DNA of 64,000 bases from Lepidurus packardi (GCA_023053545.1 JAKZAN010000007.1:5456001-5520000); one strand, 5' to 3'; shown: positions 1 to 14,431, counted from the stretch's first letter. The notes: generated by a model not told the origin, from the sequence alone. Numbers and translations: made by a program.

Positions 1-1579
1 TATAAAAAAAAGAAACGAGAAAAAAAAGATCCTGTCTCTCTCGCGCTTCTTGATTGCCAGGCTGATCGGAACAGCGAGCCCGGAGCATCTGAAAGCACGT
101 TTTGCTGAAAGCCATGAAATATTGAAAGAGATCTCTTGATTACTCGACACAGGCTTTTAATTATAAGGCAGTAATTTGTCTGTGTTGGAGGGATAGGGAT
201 ATGTGTGCGCATTTAAGGGCAGGCAGGCTAGATATGCTCGGGTTGATCGCGGGACGGAGGCAAGTTGGCAGATATAAAAGTAGGTAGAGCGTGTCTTTGC
301 CAGGGAATGCACTTACAAAGGAACTTGTGGTAATTTCGACGGGACCGTCCTGTAAACATTGAAGGCTTTCCGAGAGTGCATAATTAAGTTAGCCGGCAGT
401 AGAGAGGCTAGGGCTACAGGAGAGTAAAGGAGAGAAGACGACCGTCCTTTTGGATACTTAATTTTACTTTACGGTAATCAAATATGCATCGAGAAACTTT
501 CATGAGGCACGTTAGCCCCAGCGCCCACCCAGTCGCGACAGTTTTTCTTTGAGGATGTCACAGTTGTAGTCAGTGCACGCTGGGGTAACTTACGAAAACT
601 CAGTCCTACATTTGAAACAAACTTGGTGAAGAATGAACCGCGAAATAATTAAACCTGCATTTTCCTAACAACTTTCATATGGCCTTTCCGACTTGGATGC
701 AGGAACCGTTTCTATGAATCAAAGGAATCGAACGCTTCTATTTAGTTTTAATGAGGCCCCGGGTACCAGTAGTAGTTACCGAAAGTTAAAAAAATAGCTG
801 TCAAGACCCCCCGACACAAAAAAAGAGATGCAGTGATCGTGAGCATGGAGAACAAGAATAAAAGGGAACGATAAATCAACACTGACTGTGTGTGCTGTTG
901 CGTTTCCCTTGGCAACCCCTCCTTCGTTTTCCTCCTTGAGCTAGCAACCAAATTAGACAAATTACTTTCGTTTGCCACACTAAAAAGATTTCAAATAGAA
1001 ATCCTGGCGCCCGATGAAGAGCCAACGAAGAGAACGAGTCCAAAGGGAAAAAACGAGAGATGGGAAGAAAACAAACAGTTTAACACAACTTCGTTATATA
1101 GCGTTATAGGGAAAAAAAACTAGGCAGCTCCCAGAAAATCTGAGCCTAACGCGAAGTTCATATTAGGTCAAAGCCCAGCTTCTAATGAGTCCAACCGAAG
1201 TAGTTCCGGGAGGAGCAATTAGTGTCTTTTGGGGGAAGAATACACAAGAGTAGTCAGTATCGTCACCAGCAGAGGAACAACCACAAAAGGAACGGATTCT
1301 ATATGCCTTGGAAGTCAAAAGTCGAGGCTGAGAGGTCAGAAATACTGGGAACCAATTTGCACGATTTTTCTTTCTAATTGTATTCTTTCTTTTGCATTTT
1401 TTCGGATCTGTATCTTAACTGTCATCTACAGTATAGTAATTCAGCATTGTAAGTATCGCTAATGGACTGCGTTGTTGGAACTGGACAACGTTGCGTTCTA
1501 TATCATATGTATACAGACGTTATAAAGGACGTTTGAACCGGACGGAGTTAAGTTTGTCAGGGAGTGTGTATGTATATAC

Positions 1580-1592
1580 GTGTGTGTGTGTG
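1580..1592. repeat. short GT microsatellite
   Basis: About six GT units after a TGTATATAC stretch. Confidence 0.9.
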
Positions 1593-3818
1593 GGCCCATG
1601 GGTGTATTGATCGCATATAAAAATGCGCGGACGGGCCTTGATAGCCAGGCTGGACTCGGACTGGGAAACGCCAGGAACTTGGTAATTATACACGAGGAGG
1701 GTGGACAGAGGACTTCCCCAACGTCATAAAGCACTCCCCGCACACACAAGTGTGCAAGATGAAAAAAAAATTCACTGGATCGTCGCGATTGTGGAAAAAG
1801 CAAGGAAGAAGGAAAAAAATGTTAGAAACTAAATAAAAAAAGCTTGGCGGGACTCGCTCGGTTACAAAAACCCGTTGTTTTCTTGCTGGAACATCATCTG
1901 ACCAGCTCCACAGCCTGAGCTTTTGCATGTACAGTACCACTCATAAAAGTTCCTGCCAATAATAAAAGGCCAGGCAAAAATAATGAGAGTTCACTCTAAT
2001 CCTCGCAGCTCTAAGACTGACCACGTTTCTTGCTCGTTTGCCGGATTTAATATCTGTGAGACCCCAGGCAAGTTTTTGTTCTATCGTATCGACGATGGCA
2101 TGTAGGGGAAGTTTAGCGAGCATTGAAAAAGAACCTATGTGGGAAAATCTATATGCTTCGGTCAACGTTTCCCCTATTGCCAAACCAGTCTTTCATCAAA
2201 TTTCTTTTTTCTTCTTTTTCGGTTGTGACCAGGTGATGAACGCTAATCCCCTCTTCGAAAGCAGAGTAGTAGCAAGCTTCCTTATGTCCCCCTTTGCAAT
2301 CTTTGTGGGATCTTTAATCTCTATTAATTAAAAAAGAATCCGAGACAGGCAAAATCCTTGTGCTTTTTTCTTTACTTTACTATGGGAGTATAAGACTAGG
2401 TGACGGAACTCGACAGCTGCCACGAGGCTTAAGTACTTGCAAGAGGAACTACCCCCGACCAATCCAAATTACGTCCGTTTTTTTCCCTATGTAAAGAGGT
2501 CCCACATCCCGTACATTGAAAAGGGCTATTTGACGCCTTTGAAAAGGAGCAGCTTGTGTCTTTGTGTATGCGATCTTCAGCAAGGAAGTTCAAGAAGCTA
2601 TAGGAACTGTATAAGTCTGGGGTCTGGAGGGAAGAACAACAACCGGTAGTTGTATTACACATTGCTGGGTGTAACGAAGAGATGGATGGACACGTACTTG
2701 GAGCCAAGTTTTCTAACCGCTTATTCTTATACATAAAGCAGTGGGCTAGCTTTCGAGATGGGGCGAATAAAAGGAGCTAGCCAACAGCCAGGGCATACGG
2801 GATGAGATCCTGACATGGGAATTACGCATACAACATACTCGGTAAACAACCTATTACTACGGGGCTCATTCGTGGTAGACACACATACACCACTCCGACA
2901 CCGCACAATCGAGTAGGGCGAACATGGAGCCAAACTAATAAGTGTATTCGCTTATTGATTCATCGTGTACTATCTAATGAGCCAGCTCTATAACAAACCC
3001 CATAGCGTAGCTCCTTAGCTTCTTAACGTCTTGTTCTTTTTTCTTTATCCCTTGATAAACTTACGCTGAGGTTTGGTTATCGCTAAAGAGGAACATAAAT
3101 GTTCTAAGAATTTACCGGAAATTTTTTAAAAAGAGGACTATTACAAGTTTGTAGTTCCTATTTCGCCTGCTGTAGGGCTCAAGGTTAAGGGTGAATGGTT
3201 CAGGAACGAGATTCGGGCTAGAATAGAGTAAGCTGCTGGTTGTTCATGCGTTCTGTAAGTGTTTCTAATAATGTTAGCTACGGTGGTTTTCGGTGCAATG
3301 AGGCTTGTTAGTTGTTAAGGGAACACATATGTCATTCGCAACGTATCGAATGTCATTTGTCTCTGTGGCTGGCCGCGAGGTTTGATATGCTTATAGCCTT
3401 ATAACCTCCAAAGTAAACGCACAAGTTCGGTGTAGGTCGGCTCCGTAGCCTGAGTCAAACTAAAAGCCGGCTGGTCGGTATATGACATAGCTAGTAAAAA
3501 AAGAAAAAAGACAATGTGCTGCAGGTAAACTTAAAAGCTTGTTTCTTGGACCCAGGTTATTCTAGCCAAATGTGCACCAAATTTTCTTATTCCCTTCACT
3601 CCATTTATCTTTGATAGAGCACTTTGTATACATATGTAGTCAGGCAAGGTATGGCTATAGAACGCGAGCTTTTTGTAGGCCAAACCACTAGATACAGGAG
3701 CTATTTGCTATTTAGTCTATCCTACTGTCTAAAAAGAGCCGAGCTTTATAGGCAGCGCTTCCTACTTTTCTACACAACACTTACTTGCTGGTAGTTTAGC
3801 TCCTGACTTTGGGATTTT

Positions 3819-3836
3819 GGGGGGGGGGGGGGGGGG
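3819..3836. repeat. G18 homopolymer
   Basis: Eighteen consecutive G. Possible quadruplex; also a place where assembly or read errors are likely. Confidence 0.95.
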
Positions 3837-6800
3837 CTAGAAATCTTTCCATTTTAATTATTCTTCCTTCCTATACGGTTCTCCTCCATCTACTCCCCTT
3901 CCCGAAGAAATTATCGACGTCTGTTTCTTTATATAGGCTGTAATATTTTTCACAGCTCACTTCATACACAAGAAGCGAGGGAAAAATTAGACACGCGTTT
4001 TTCCTATCCTGCACATTAGAGCGCTGCAACATTTTCCCTCCTCCTGTGCCTTATTTTTATCAAGAACACCAACTTAGAGAACGAGGTCGGTGCCTGAGCT
4101 CAGCAGAAAAGCAATTAATCACCGTTAACGAGCGTCGCTCATTACGCAGAGCGTCGACAACAAAAGGTCGCCCCAGTTTTTTCTCTTTTTCTTTACCATT
4201 TTTCTTTCTATCCACATATGTAGGCCTTGATAAAAAAAAGGAATTAAAAAAGGGAGCTAAAGTCAGAAAAGCCGAGAAACATGGAGAAAAAACAGAAAAA
4301 CCCCTCCAAAAACAGCAGCAAAGCCTTTTGCCACTTGGTGCCGTTGCCCTGGCCTGTACCTTAATTAGGGAGCCCAGGTGAGATAATCGATTCCTGGCTG
4401 CTCCCTCAAATCAACACCTCCTTCTTTCGAGACCTAAATACTCGATACAGATATATGCACTCCACCTGGAACAGACGCCTAAAACTGCGGTACGCTTACT
4501 GAGAACTTACTAAGAAGTAGAAAGGGGTCAATAAGCAGCGCCAGAAATCCATATGCACATGGATAGTAATAATGATATGCCGAACAATAGACTGCAATCT
4601 GAATACTCCTTTTTTTGGTTGAGGCACACAACTCTATAATTGACAAGTTGTATCGTTAGACGTCACACATCTGTGTGTGGTGGTGTGGCGGATAATGTGG
4701 ACAAGGTCGATCGATATGTTGTGTCGGCAAAGGCGTTAAAAATTGTATTCCTCAGCGATGGACAACTCACGCTGCACACGCAATACCAAACCCCAGCCGC
4801 CGTACAACATGTGTTCACGGATTTCTGTTCTCTGCATGATATTCCTTTACGTTTGACAAGAGAAACGAAAGCCAGGGTTAAAGAAAGTTAGGCTTTGATT
4901 AAGAAATCGCTGCGCCAGTAAGCGAAAAAAAATCGATGTCGGTAATACGGCTTCAAATCTTCTCCACCCCACAGTGCAGTAATAAGTTCATGGGCCTCTT
5001 GTATTTGTCAATTAGGCTGTTTCCAATATTTAAGAAGGTAGTCGAAGCCTTGTGACAAAAGCTCACCTTAATGAAAAAACTTGTCAATAAAAAGAACTGA
5101 CCAAGAAGGGCTTCTCTAAAAGCAGTAGGTATAACGTGCACGGAGGTGATCAATAAGAGCTATTTTATGCTAGTTCTATAGTAATATAGATGTGAGCACA
5201 AATAATATGTTCATTGATATAGGTCATTTTGTGAGAGATACTGTATTTGAATGGTATAATGCCTTCGCAACCTTAAGGGTTTGCATTATGTCTAGTCATA
5301 TGTCGTCCTTGCAGTTATGGACAGTTATGGTTGCAGCTTTCGGTGTAGCAAAGCCAGCGGAGGGGAAACACATGCAAGGTATACATACGCCGTAAGGATA
5401 GTCATAGGATAATGCTTTCATGCGCGTCTACTGATGTCAAGTCAGAAGTAGCATTGTAAGGAATTTTACTGCTCGTGTGATAATTCCAAATATGACGAGT
5501 TGACTTACGCCAAGCACCGAGCCCAACTATACCTTCATTCTCACCGATAGCTGCCCTGCCACCTTACAGCTCAAACCGACTGAGGAAGTCCACTTTTAAT
5601 GGTCAGTAGCTATAACATCCCAAGTCAACCGTTAGTAGCCAAAATAAGTCCGCCAAGTATAAACTGCTTCTCCGCCGTTGCTCCTTGTTTATTGATTACT
5701 GGTCATCACATTAACCTTTTTATTTCGAGGTTCTTTTATTTCGTCTACATTATCTACATTACAGGAGGCCCGTAAGCCGAAAGCGAGATCTGAAGCATGT
5801 AAGGAGAGAACAACATTACTTCCTGTTACTCTCGCTTACTTTTACTTTTTACTTCACGTGGTAATAATAATGGCAATAATCTTTTTATATTCTTTGTATG
5901 TTGCAGATATATAACCTAGCTGCTGGAGCCGCAGAAGCCGAGCATTCATCGACATTTCTTTCCACCATCATCATCAGGTAGGCAATGACTTTTTCTTTCA
6001 TGTCTTTCATGGACTCTCGCAGTTTACCAAGTTTCCAGACGAGTTTTGCATGGTAACCGTGTTTCACACCGTTGTTTGTAATTACAATAATATCCTGATA
6101 TGCAGAGTATGCTACGTCCCCGAATTAGAATTTTTTGCGACCCGAGGCAACTTATAGACACTTATCCTTTTTGGAGCAAAAACGTTCGAAAAAAGCGCGT
6201 GGCCAGTTCTGCACTGACTGCTGGAAATTCCCTTGGTAACCCAACCCGTATCCATCTTTTATTCTCCATTGCTCTCAAAACTCTACGTTGAAAAACTCGA
6301 CATTTTTTTACCGATCACTTCGGTTTGCTTTCCATACAAGCTTGCATCTGCGTGTCCGATATCCATACGTTTATGTGGAATGAACCAGGCCATTTATCGA
6401 GCCATTGCTTGTCTTCGAGGCGCAAGGTTTTCAAGTAAACTCAACTCCAAATGGGTGCCTGGTTTCCCGTGTTTTAAGGTGATGGTCGATATAGTCAAGG
6501 TTTACCTTTTTCAAATCTTTTTTGTTCCGTTTGGGTCTTAAGAAGTAATTCCCTATCTTAAAGAAGTAATTTCTTAGTTTCCACCTTTTTTTGTTGTTTT
6601 TTTTGGGGTGCTTCAGTGCCACCTGGCTAGGAAATGGGACCCTTCTATCCCTCATGTTTGCAACCTAGGAACTCATGGCAATAGTGGAATCTTCCCAAGG
6701 CATTTTCTTTGCGTGCAGGATCAAAAAAAGCTACGCGGGGAACCAGAAAAGTTGGCGACAGGGTATCACAGACGAAACGGAAAAAGTTTTCACATGCACG

Positions 6801-7387
6801 GCCGTCAGAAGGGATGAGGGACGAAGACAAAAAATGCTTCATTTACCGTGCCGGCCACCCTCGATTTTTTATTACTTGAGTAACTTTAGGACTTTGATAG
6901 CTGAGCAGTGGCTACTCTTTTTTATCCTCCCCCCTTCCCTGACGATTTCTTTCAGTGGCACCGGCATTCTCCTGGCATCATTCAATGTTAATTTTTCGTG
7001 GCTTTGTTTTCCTGTTGGGCTCTTTCTTTACTCTCCAATTTTTCTGGTAGATACCGTTCTATCGTGCTACACGAAGACGCGACCTTCATTAGAAACTTTT
7101 CTGGGTCCATGCTAATTAGGGCCGTGACTGTCGCTCATCTCCTGACAAGGCTTGAAGATTTAATGACAGGGCTGGGTCCGAAAAGCTCCAAGGACAATGG
7201 AGGAAATGCGACCACACTTCTCTGGATCCATAGTGATTAATTCGCAATTGCAGGGGAAATTATCCCGAGCGGTGCCATGTCATTAAGGGCACCCCTCGCC
7301 CTAGGGCCAACAACTCCTTGTAAATACCCCTGACGGTAACCCAACCCAACACATCTGGTTTCTTTGGATTCCCCAGATTTACTTTTT

Positions 7388-7405
7388 TCTCTCTCTCTCT
7401 CTCTC
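7388..7405. repeat. TC microsatellite
   Basis: About nine TC units. Confidence 0.9.
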
Positions 7406-10400
7406 GTGATTCTCTAACTGTTTTGAAGATTTTGGATAGCAAATCCACGTATATTCGACAGAGTTTGCCCTTTTTATTTGTACATTTTTTAGCTTCTCTG
7501 CCGATGACAGAACCTATTTATTAGTAATTCGAAGCCATTCGATCATTGAAAGACATGGTAGTAACCTAGAGCACGTGTAGCAAAATTCTCAAATTGGACT
7601 CAAATAGGACGATGTACAGTGCAACCGAGAAAGGTTTTGTGATTATTCATTCCTTATTCCCCAAGACTTCATATGCTGTCTGTCTGTTTTTCTCTAATAC
7701 CTCTCTGGGGGCTTTTGGCCATATAAGTAACTGAACGCAGTTATTATTTCCCTGCCATCTTCGTGTCTGTGGCGGCCCTGTTGTTGGAAGCTTTGCAGCG
7801 AAGAAGGTGACAGGTAAAGCAAGGGCTTGTATTAAGTTCTGTCACAGCAACGGGCTACGAGAAGAGCAGCGAGGATGCACTGGCTAATTAGTATCATCAG
7901 CGCCCGACATTCATCCCGAGGGAAAATCGCTCAGGCAGAGGCGAACGCGAAGGTTTCTCCAGACCAGAACGCTCAGATCTAAACCATCATGGAAGCTTGT
8001 ACAGTTTTACAGTTTTAGAAAACACGCATCCTATGTGTGCACAACAAACCCCCTCCCTCCCTCAGAACCTATTATTCTCATATAGGAGCACTCAAGAGTT
8101 AAATCACAGATCGCCTGCACCTGATGCAAAGGTCGTCAGATAGCAAATCAAAAAATGCACGAAAGACTTTCCACGCTAACCGCTAGTTGGGAGCTGGCAA
8201 GTCTTGCTATGTGTCGCTTCAATGTCAGGTTCAAAAACTATGAATTAAATAACTTTTTTTACATAATGAAAATGTTTTCTTTTTATGCGTAGTCCAATTT
8301 AAGATTTCCTGGCATACAATAAAAAGAAATAGCTTTTTCGTAACAGTTAATCGTAAGACGAATGCCCCAGCTTGTGGTTTGCTGCTTGTTGGTTAGATAC
8401 ACTTTCCCTTTTTCGTATCACGAAGTAAAAAGGGGACCTGATAGTTAGTGTTAATGCGTGCTCATTACTGTGTGGCTGCGCTTGGTCGACCATGGCATAG
8501 CAGTTGGGAAGAACAGGCTTGGGGTTGACGCACAGGCATGGTACTACGAAGTAAGTGGGTGGAATGACCGCAGCCATTATTCGATCAGATGCATGTTCCA
8601 ATCCTAAGTGAAGTAATAAACCAACAGTATACGAAAAAACAAATCAGGGAGCATTATAGAACGGCAATTTTTGGTGCGAGAGAGTAGGTCAAGAACAGTT
8701 GATTGTGTGTATATGAAATGCAGAAGACTAACGCTAATTTAAAAGAAAAGTTCGCGTGGGCTTTGCATGAATCTCGCCACCACAACAATGAATGAAAGTC
8801 GTCAATCCTCGTACACGTTTGCGAGTATGAAGCTACCTTATGAAGGTAGGGAGGTTTTGCATGAAGGTAGTTCCTTAGTACCTTAGTACGTTAAAGAGAC
8901 TTCTGTAGGCTAGAGCAAATGAGCACGGATTCCGGAGTTGTTTTTCTTGGCGTTTTTCAAACGTAGAGTCATTTAAGGTCGGTGATCACGAAATTTTTTT
9001 AACCACAAGTGAAGTCAGTCGAACAAATTGGATGGTAGTGACGCGTTAACTGTAGATATTAGCTTCCGCAATAAGGGTATGATGCTTTTAGAAGCGCCGT
9101 GTGTATCTAGGATAGGAAGCTTTTTCCGAAGTTAAATTAGAAAAGCCGTCAAGGTTTCTCCCATCCATATAACGTGTAATGACATGGTATCGCTTGATTA
9201 GTTTTGATCGAGTTTTAATTGCTTCCCATGTACCTGCTAGGCAAAGTATGTAGTCTGGTAGGGCATTAAATCGTCTCATTTAAGCTTACAGCATACCGTA
9301 GGCTACAATCATTAGTTACCAGCCAGACCCATCCTTAAGTTCCCCACCAAGGCACACACCGTGCATGATTAGTATGAGCAAATCAAGAAAATTCTTGGGA
9401 AATTAAAGAACGAAGCATTCTTCCAAGAGCTAGCCAAACCACATCGGATTCTTTTTGCGTTTCCTTTTCAACCTCTTTTCAATAATGGTAATAACGTATA
9501 AGAAAGAAAAAGGTACACGGGAAGTGAAGCCAAAATGTTTCTGGGCTAGGCTCAATAATTCATGATTCAACATGGTCCACATTTGTCTCGCTCGACTTCT
9601 CATTTTCAACAAGGCAAACCTAAAGGCATAAATTACGCTATACGGAAAGGAGGGGACAAAAGAAGACGTCCCTTGCCAGGTTTCTCCACAGAAACAGTTT
9701 CCTTGAAAAACTCACGGATTCGGAGATGGCATAGACGCTACGGAGCTGCTTCTCAAAAGGTAGCCCCCCCTTTGTAGGACATTGACGAAGAACAAAAGTG
9801 CCAGCCTTTCCTTGGCATTTTTATTTTAGCAGCTAGTGTAATCCATACACCTGGGCCGGTAAAACGCCCAATACTGTTTCAACTCGATCCTGCTGAAGTA
9901 CCAGCCTTGGGTAATGGGATTAAGAGAGCGGAATGCGAGGCAGAACTAAGCCAAGAAGAAAAAGAAGCATTGTTACTCGGATTAAAATGCGGAGAAGGAG
10001 AAGAGGGGAATGGATGGATAGTATATATGCTGTATATACATAAGATGTTCCCATCCGGTTCGGTGCCGTCTTGGTTCCCTTTTTACCTATGGCCCATACC
10101 TATTTTACCGTCGTTTGCAAAAACGCTTCAACCCGTGGGACAATGTTATATTATTGGAAGAAGGTTGCGCAGCCAAGCGACAAAGGACAACTTGAAACCG
10201 GTTTCAAAAAATGTGAGCTGAAATGTATGTGTTCTTCAAGGCGAAAGCTCGGTCTCCTCCTCATAAAACACTCCTGTCGACATTTATCAAATGAACGAAA
10301 CGCAACTTTGCACAGCTCACACGGAGCAAGACAAGACAAAAAAATAAATAAAAAATAGTGTGCCCTTTTCTTCATTAGTCCCAAAGCCCAGCAGTTTCGT

Positions 10401-10940
10401 TCAGAGTTAAGATGACCCAACCTTTAATTTACGTCCTACCTCGTATTCATTTTGGCGACAATTTTTATGACTCACCCTTTCTCTTCTCTTTTCATATCTT
10501 TATTTTCCTTAGGCCGTCCTTTATCCTTTTTACCCCTTTCTTGGAATCCAAAGTCAGGCCAATTAAAATACGCAGAAGGTTTGAGGATGGGAAGGAATAT
10601 AAATCTCTGTGTCGATCCGCAAAGGAACTGCTAGGTTCTATCTAGCTGTACTGTACTGTACGCCAATGCAAATAAAGACCTACTTGGGGCAGTCGTGAGT
10701 ATCGCATTTTTAGAGAGGGGAAAAGCTTGATGGCTAATGGCGTGTGTGAATGGCGAACTTGTAATGGATCTTACGGCGCCAAGATTCCGGACTTGCGGGT
10801 CCCTTCATCTTATGCACATTTAGTGCAGTTTAAAGACGTAAAAAAAAGGCCCTGTGTGTTATGGCTTTTGCTTTGCTAGATTCTACGACTTCTTTGCAGA
10901 GCACGTTCTGGACCTGTCTTTCATCTCATCTAGTACTCAA

Positions 10941-11255
10941 GTTGAGACCTCCCACATGTTTTCCACGCCACAACTGTTATTCTTTTTTAAAAATTTTGTT
11001 TCTTTTCCGCCGTTTAAGTCAACCGTTGTATTACCGTTTCGTGCATTACCAGACAACAGTGCTCCAATTATCAATTTCTCATTAATAAAAGAAATGACAA
11101 CGTAAGGAAAGTTGGAACCTCCTACATGTTTTCATCGCCACAACTGTTTCTTTTCTTTCATTTTTTTTCCGTTCAAGTCAACCGTTGCATACCGTTTCGT
11201 GCGCTACCAGGCAACAGTGCTCCAATTATCAATTTCTCATTAATAAAAGGAATAG
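10941..11255. repeat. direct tandem duplication, units about 156 and 145 bp
   Basis: Unit 1 (10941-11096) and unit 2 (11111-11255) share ACATGTTTTC, CGCCACAACTGTT, AAGTCAACCGTTG and the 20-bp CCAATTATCAATTTCTCATT in the same order. Small indels and substitutions separate them. A 14-bp spacer lies between, so the period is 170 bp. Confidence 0.9.
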
Positions 11256-13911
11256 CGTGCCTTTTCTTTTCCGCTGCAATATTTGCAGCTGTTATTTTGG
11301 AGTAATAGCATTGGAATTGTAAGATATAGACAGCTGTGTATGCCTCGTTTTTTGCATCATCTTTCTCGTCTGACATGTGAGAGAGAAGCCCAACTCGAGC
11401 TAAGCGTGTCAGCTTCTGTACAAAAATCTAAAAATCAGTGCTCGGAGCGGAAGAATACTTCGGCATAAGGTGTGTTTCTCGTAGGAAAATCGAGTCCAAA
11501 TAAGATATCGAGAAACGCCTGACATGGGTGCAGCTAGCCTCTTGGTTTTGTTAGCGACATTAATTTTGCATGTCATTGTCGTCACGAAGTCCATGACTCT
11601 CTAGTCCCGACCAAAGCTCAGAATCTGGCCCAGGTTTCAACTACCCCACCACCGCCCCGCGAATGTCCAAAAGACGAGGCTTCATTTATGTCATAGTGTT
11701 TCACTAGGGACTTTCCTGGCAGCCTTTGGATTTAAAAATAAAGGACCACAAAAAAGCGAATATTATACGTGCATGGGCAAAGACATTTGCATGCCGACTA
11801 CTCTCCAAGACACTTGCATCTTTAATGAAGCGGGGCCATGACTTGTTCGTTTCGTCAGTCGAATTTCTTGCCCTCCTTACTATTACCTACTGTTATTCCT
11901 ATATAATTTCGTCTCCTTGGTTTCTCTCGCATGCATGCTTCCTGGGACTTGAAAATTCATTCCAGTTTTTCTGTCTTTTCTGAGATATAAATTACGGAGT
12001 ATACCCTGTAAGCGGCTTGAGTCCCAGTGTTGGGGTCTCTCCCAGCACCAGACTATTTCGTTTTGTCCTTCGTCTGTTATTCATACCTTTTTTTGTATCC
12101 CCCTTTTTAAAAATGTGTCAGAGCCAAATGTGCTCGCCCATAATAGTGAGAAAAAGTGTGTTTAATGGACAAAGAGGGGTCGGTCTTTTTGGTCGTTGCC
12201 AGCTTCTTGGTCGGTAACCATTTTCGGTGTAGCCCCTCATAAAGTGCACAAATGCTATAAATTCCGTCTGCTTATCCTGTGCTATGCCGTCGGTGCACTC
12301 GGGGTCTTCGGGACTCATCAACACCATGGCACCCTCTTATAACCACCAAAGACAGGCCGATAGAAGCCAGCCCAGCGCAAATCTGCCCCCCAAAGTCTTA
12401 AAAACTTCCCCAAAAGAGCGAAAGGGAGGACACTTGTCTAAGTTATTTCCCACAGCCAAGCAATGAAGGAGAGGGACTGCGGCCTGCCAATTTGAAAGGT
12501 CTGTTTCTGAATCTCAAGCGAAATACTATCCTCAGTGTTGACAACCTTCCCTGGCATCGCAGCTAGGACCACAAAAACATAAAGATCTTATCGGTTGCTA
12601 CATTGGTCAAACTCCCGAGAAAGTCATTTATTTGCCAGTGGAGGCTCTGGTGCTTCCCTATAAGCTCACGGGTCGTAACCCCCCAAAACGTTTGTCAGGT
12701 GTTGGCCGAACCTAACCTTCGATTCGCACAAAAAACCCTCAAGAATTAATGTTCTTGGGGGGAAAGGGTTGGTTGTCGCGTTTTCTACAGCTTTTCGTTG
12801 TGACAAAGGATGCCACCATTAGGTATGACATCTGTAATGCGGTCTGTGGGTGGCAACTGTGACCCCATCCGGGCTATCGGAGCTACGGGGCTCAAAAATA
12901 ACTTCTTGCACGTTAGGACTTCTTGAAATAAAAGGACTTTTTCAAAAATAACTTCTTGCACGTCTAGATAACAAGAGAGTTACAGACAAATCTTGTGCGT
13001 TGTATGTTATATAGCTGGGGTTTTTAGGCAATAGATGTCTTCCTGCACTGCCTGCTACGCGATAAACCCCCAAAAAGAAGAGTTTGAGGGGGTGATGGGG
13101 AGGTTTGTCGGAAGAAACCATCTAGACAGACTTTTATGGCCCAGAGGCTGACCCGCTAATGGGACACGTCGCCGCCCGATTCTCAGCCCCAAAACGATCG
13201 ACTCACAATTTGTGTAAGCAAAGAGACGCAAGAGGACCTGCCATGGGCCATGGACCAGAGGGAGTATTACAATTACGCGAGGGTCAAGGCGAAAACAGTA
13301 TGTAGAGAGAGCCTTGTCACTGGGAAAAGGTTCATTTGGCACGTTAGCCCGGCCCTTTTCAGCCACAAGACTTCCCGTAACGTCATCACCCCGTGTTCCA
13401 TGCATCAGCTGAGCGTCTCCTTTTCTCCCCCCTTTTCTTTAAAAAAAGATAAAAATTAATGGAACAAACTGACTTAATTGGTGAAAGGGGAATCAGGCTC
13501 GCTTGTTCGACTTATTCTTTTCTTTTCAATTTCTAACCCCTCAGCTAATTTTCTTCGCCTTTTTTCCGTATTAGCGTCAGCCATTAAGCTAGAATAGCCC
13601 AGTCTACTGTCTTCCGCTGAATACATAAAAGAAACGATCCTAACTTCCTTCCTATTTTCTTGAATTTTTACCAAACTCCGCCAGAGCCATCGCCTAAAGC
13701 CTTAAATTGTTCTCTTCGCTGGGTGTCGGTATCGTGCGCTTTACCTTTTTCTCCTTCACTCTTGTTTTTTTCTCATTTTTAAAACTTGGCGATGGCAAAT
13801 GAAGTGTAAACCCTTAATTCTTTAACATCAACAGCGCATTTTTTCTTATTTTTTTCTCTCTTCATGGCCAACTAACCTACACATACTGTGGCTTTTTATG
13901 TTTTCGTTAAG
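11256..13911. other. non-coding stretch between the tandem duplication and the TIR element
   Basis: Contains an octamer site (11785-11792) and the 22-bp repeat pair at 12892-12963. Open frames up to 117 codons (13055-13405 minus) show no domain. Confidence 0.6.
12892..12963. repeat. two identical 22-bp direct repeats, 50 bp apart
   Basis: The block containing AAAAATAACTTCTTGCACGT is present at 12892-12913 and again at 12942-12963, with a partial CTTCTTG echo between them. Confidence 0.9.
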
Positions 13912-14431
13912 GCTCCCGTATACTTTAGCTCGGTATTGGCAGATAGCATGGGGAACTTCGGAACTACGTTTTGAGAAAACCAATACATTTAATGAAAAAA
14001 TTGTTTGACAGTAAGCTTGAGCTTGCTAACAGTTAGTGCACAGCCAATGCCCAATTCTTTCCAGTGAGTAATAAATTAGCCATATGAAGATGAAATTTGC
14101 AACTATGAGAAATTCGTTACTAAAAATCTGCCCTTTGATTGTGCACTAGCTGCTAAAAAAGAAAACTTTTGTTTTAGATTGCTTTCAAATCTGACACACC
14201 GTTTTCGAGAAATCTTGTTCCAAAAGTTTGACGATTTGAGTTGGGGCATTGTGCTGCAACACCAAACTGTGGTGAAAAATTGTACTTTTCAGAAGAAAAA
14301 CAAGCGTAGAAAGTTTGCCGGCAATTAGCTATCTATTTCTTTTCTTACTTCTTACGCAAGGCTAAAAACAATAACAAGCATCAGTGCCATCTGTGATTCT
14401 TTCCCATCCATAAGCTAAGGTATACGGGAGC
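13912..14431. mobile_element. 520-bp terminal-inverted-repeat element (non-autonomous, MITE-like), long copy
   Basis: The 19-bp ends GCTCCCGTATACTTTAGCT and, inverted, AGCTAAGGTATACGGGAGC match at 18 of 19 positions. TTAA lies at 13907-13910 (one base outside the left end) and at 14432-14435 directly after the right end, compatible with a TTAA target duplication as used by piggyBac-type elements. No transposase frame is present. A deleted, inverted relative at 56709-56888 shares both ends and the right arm, which confirms it as a dispersed repeat. Confidence 0.8.

Larger units (their letters stand above)
1..10940. other. non-coding flank or intron, no gene recognised
   Basis: AT-rich, with a GT repeat, the G18 run, the TC repeat and a small CTACCTT-ATG-AAGGTAG hairpin near 8833. 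Open frames up to about 146 codons occur but none has a recognisable motif; 4640-4891 (+) is the least repetitive and remains unidentified. An octamer site is at 10665-10672. Could be an upstream intron of the gene. Confidence 0.6.
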
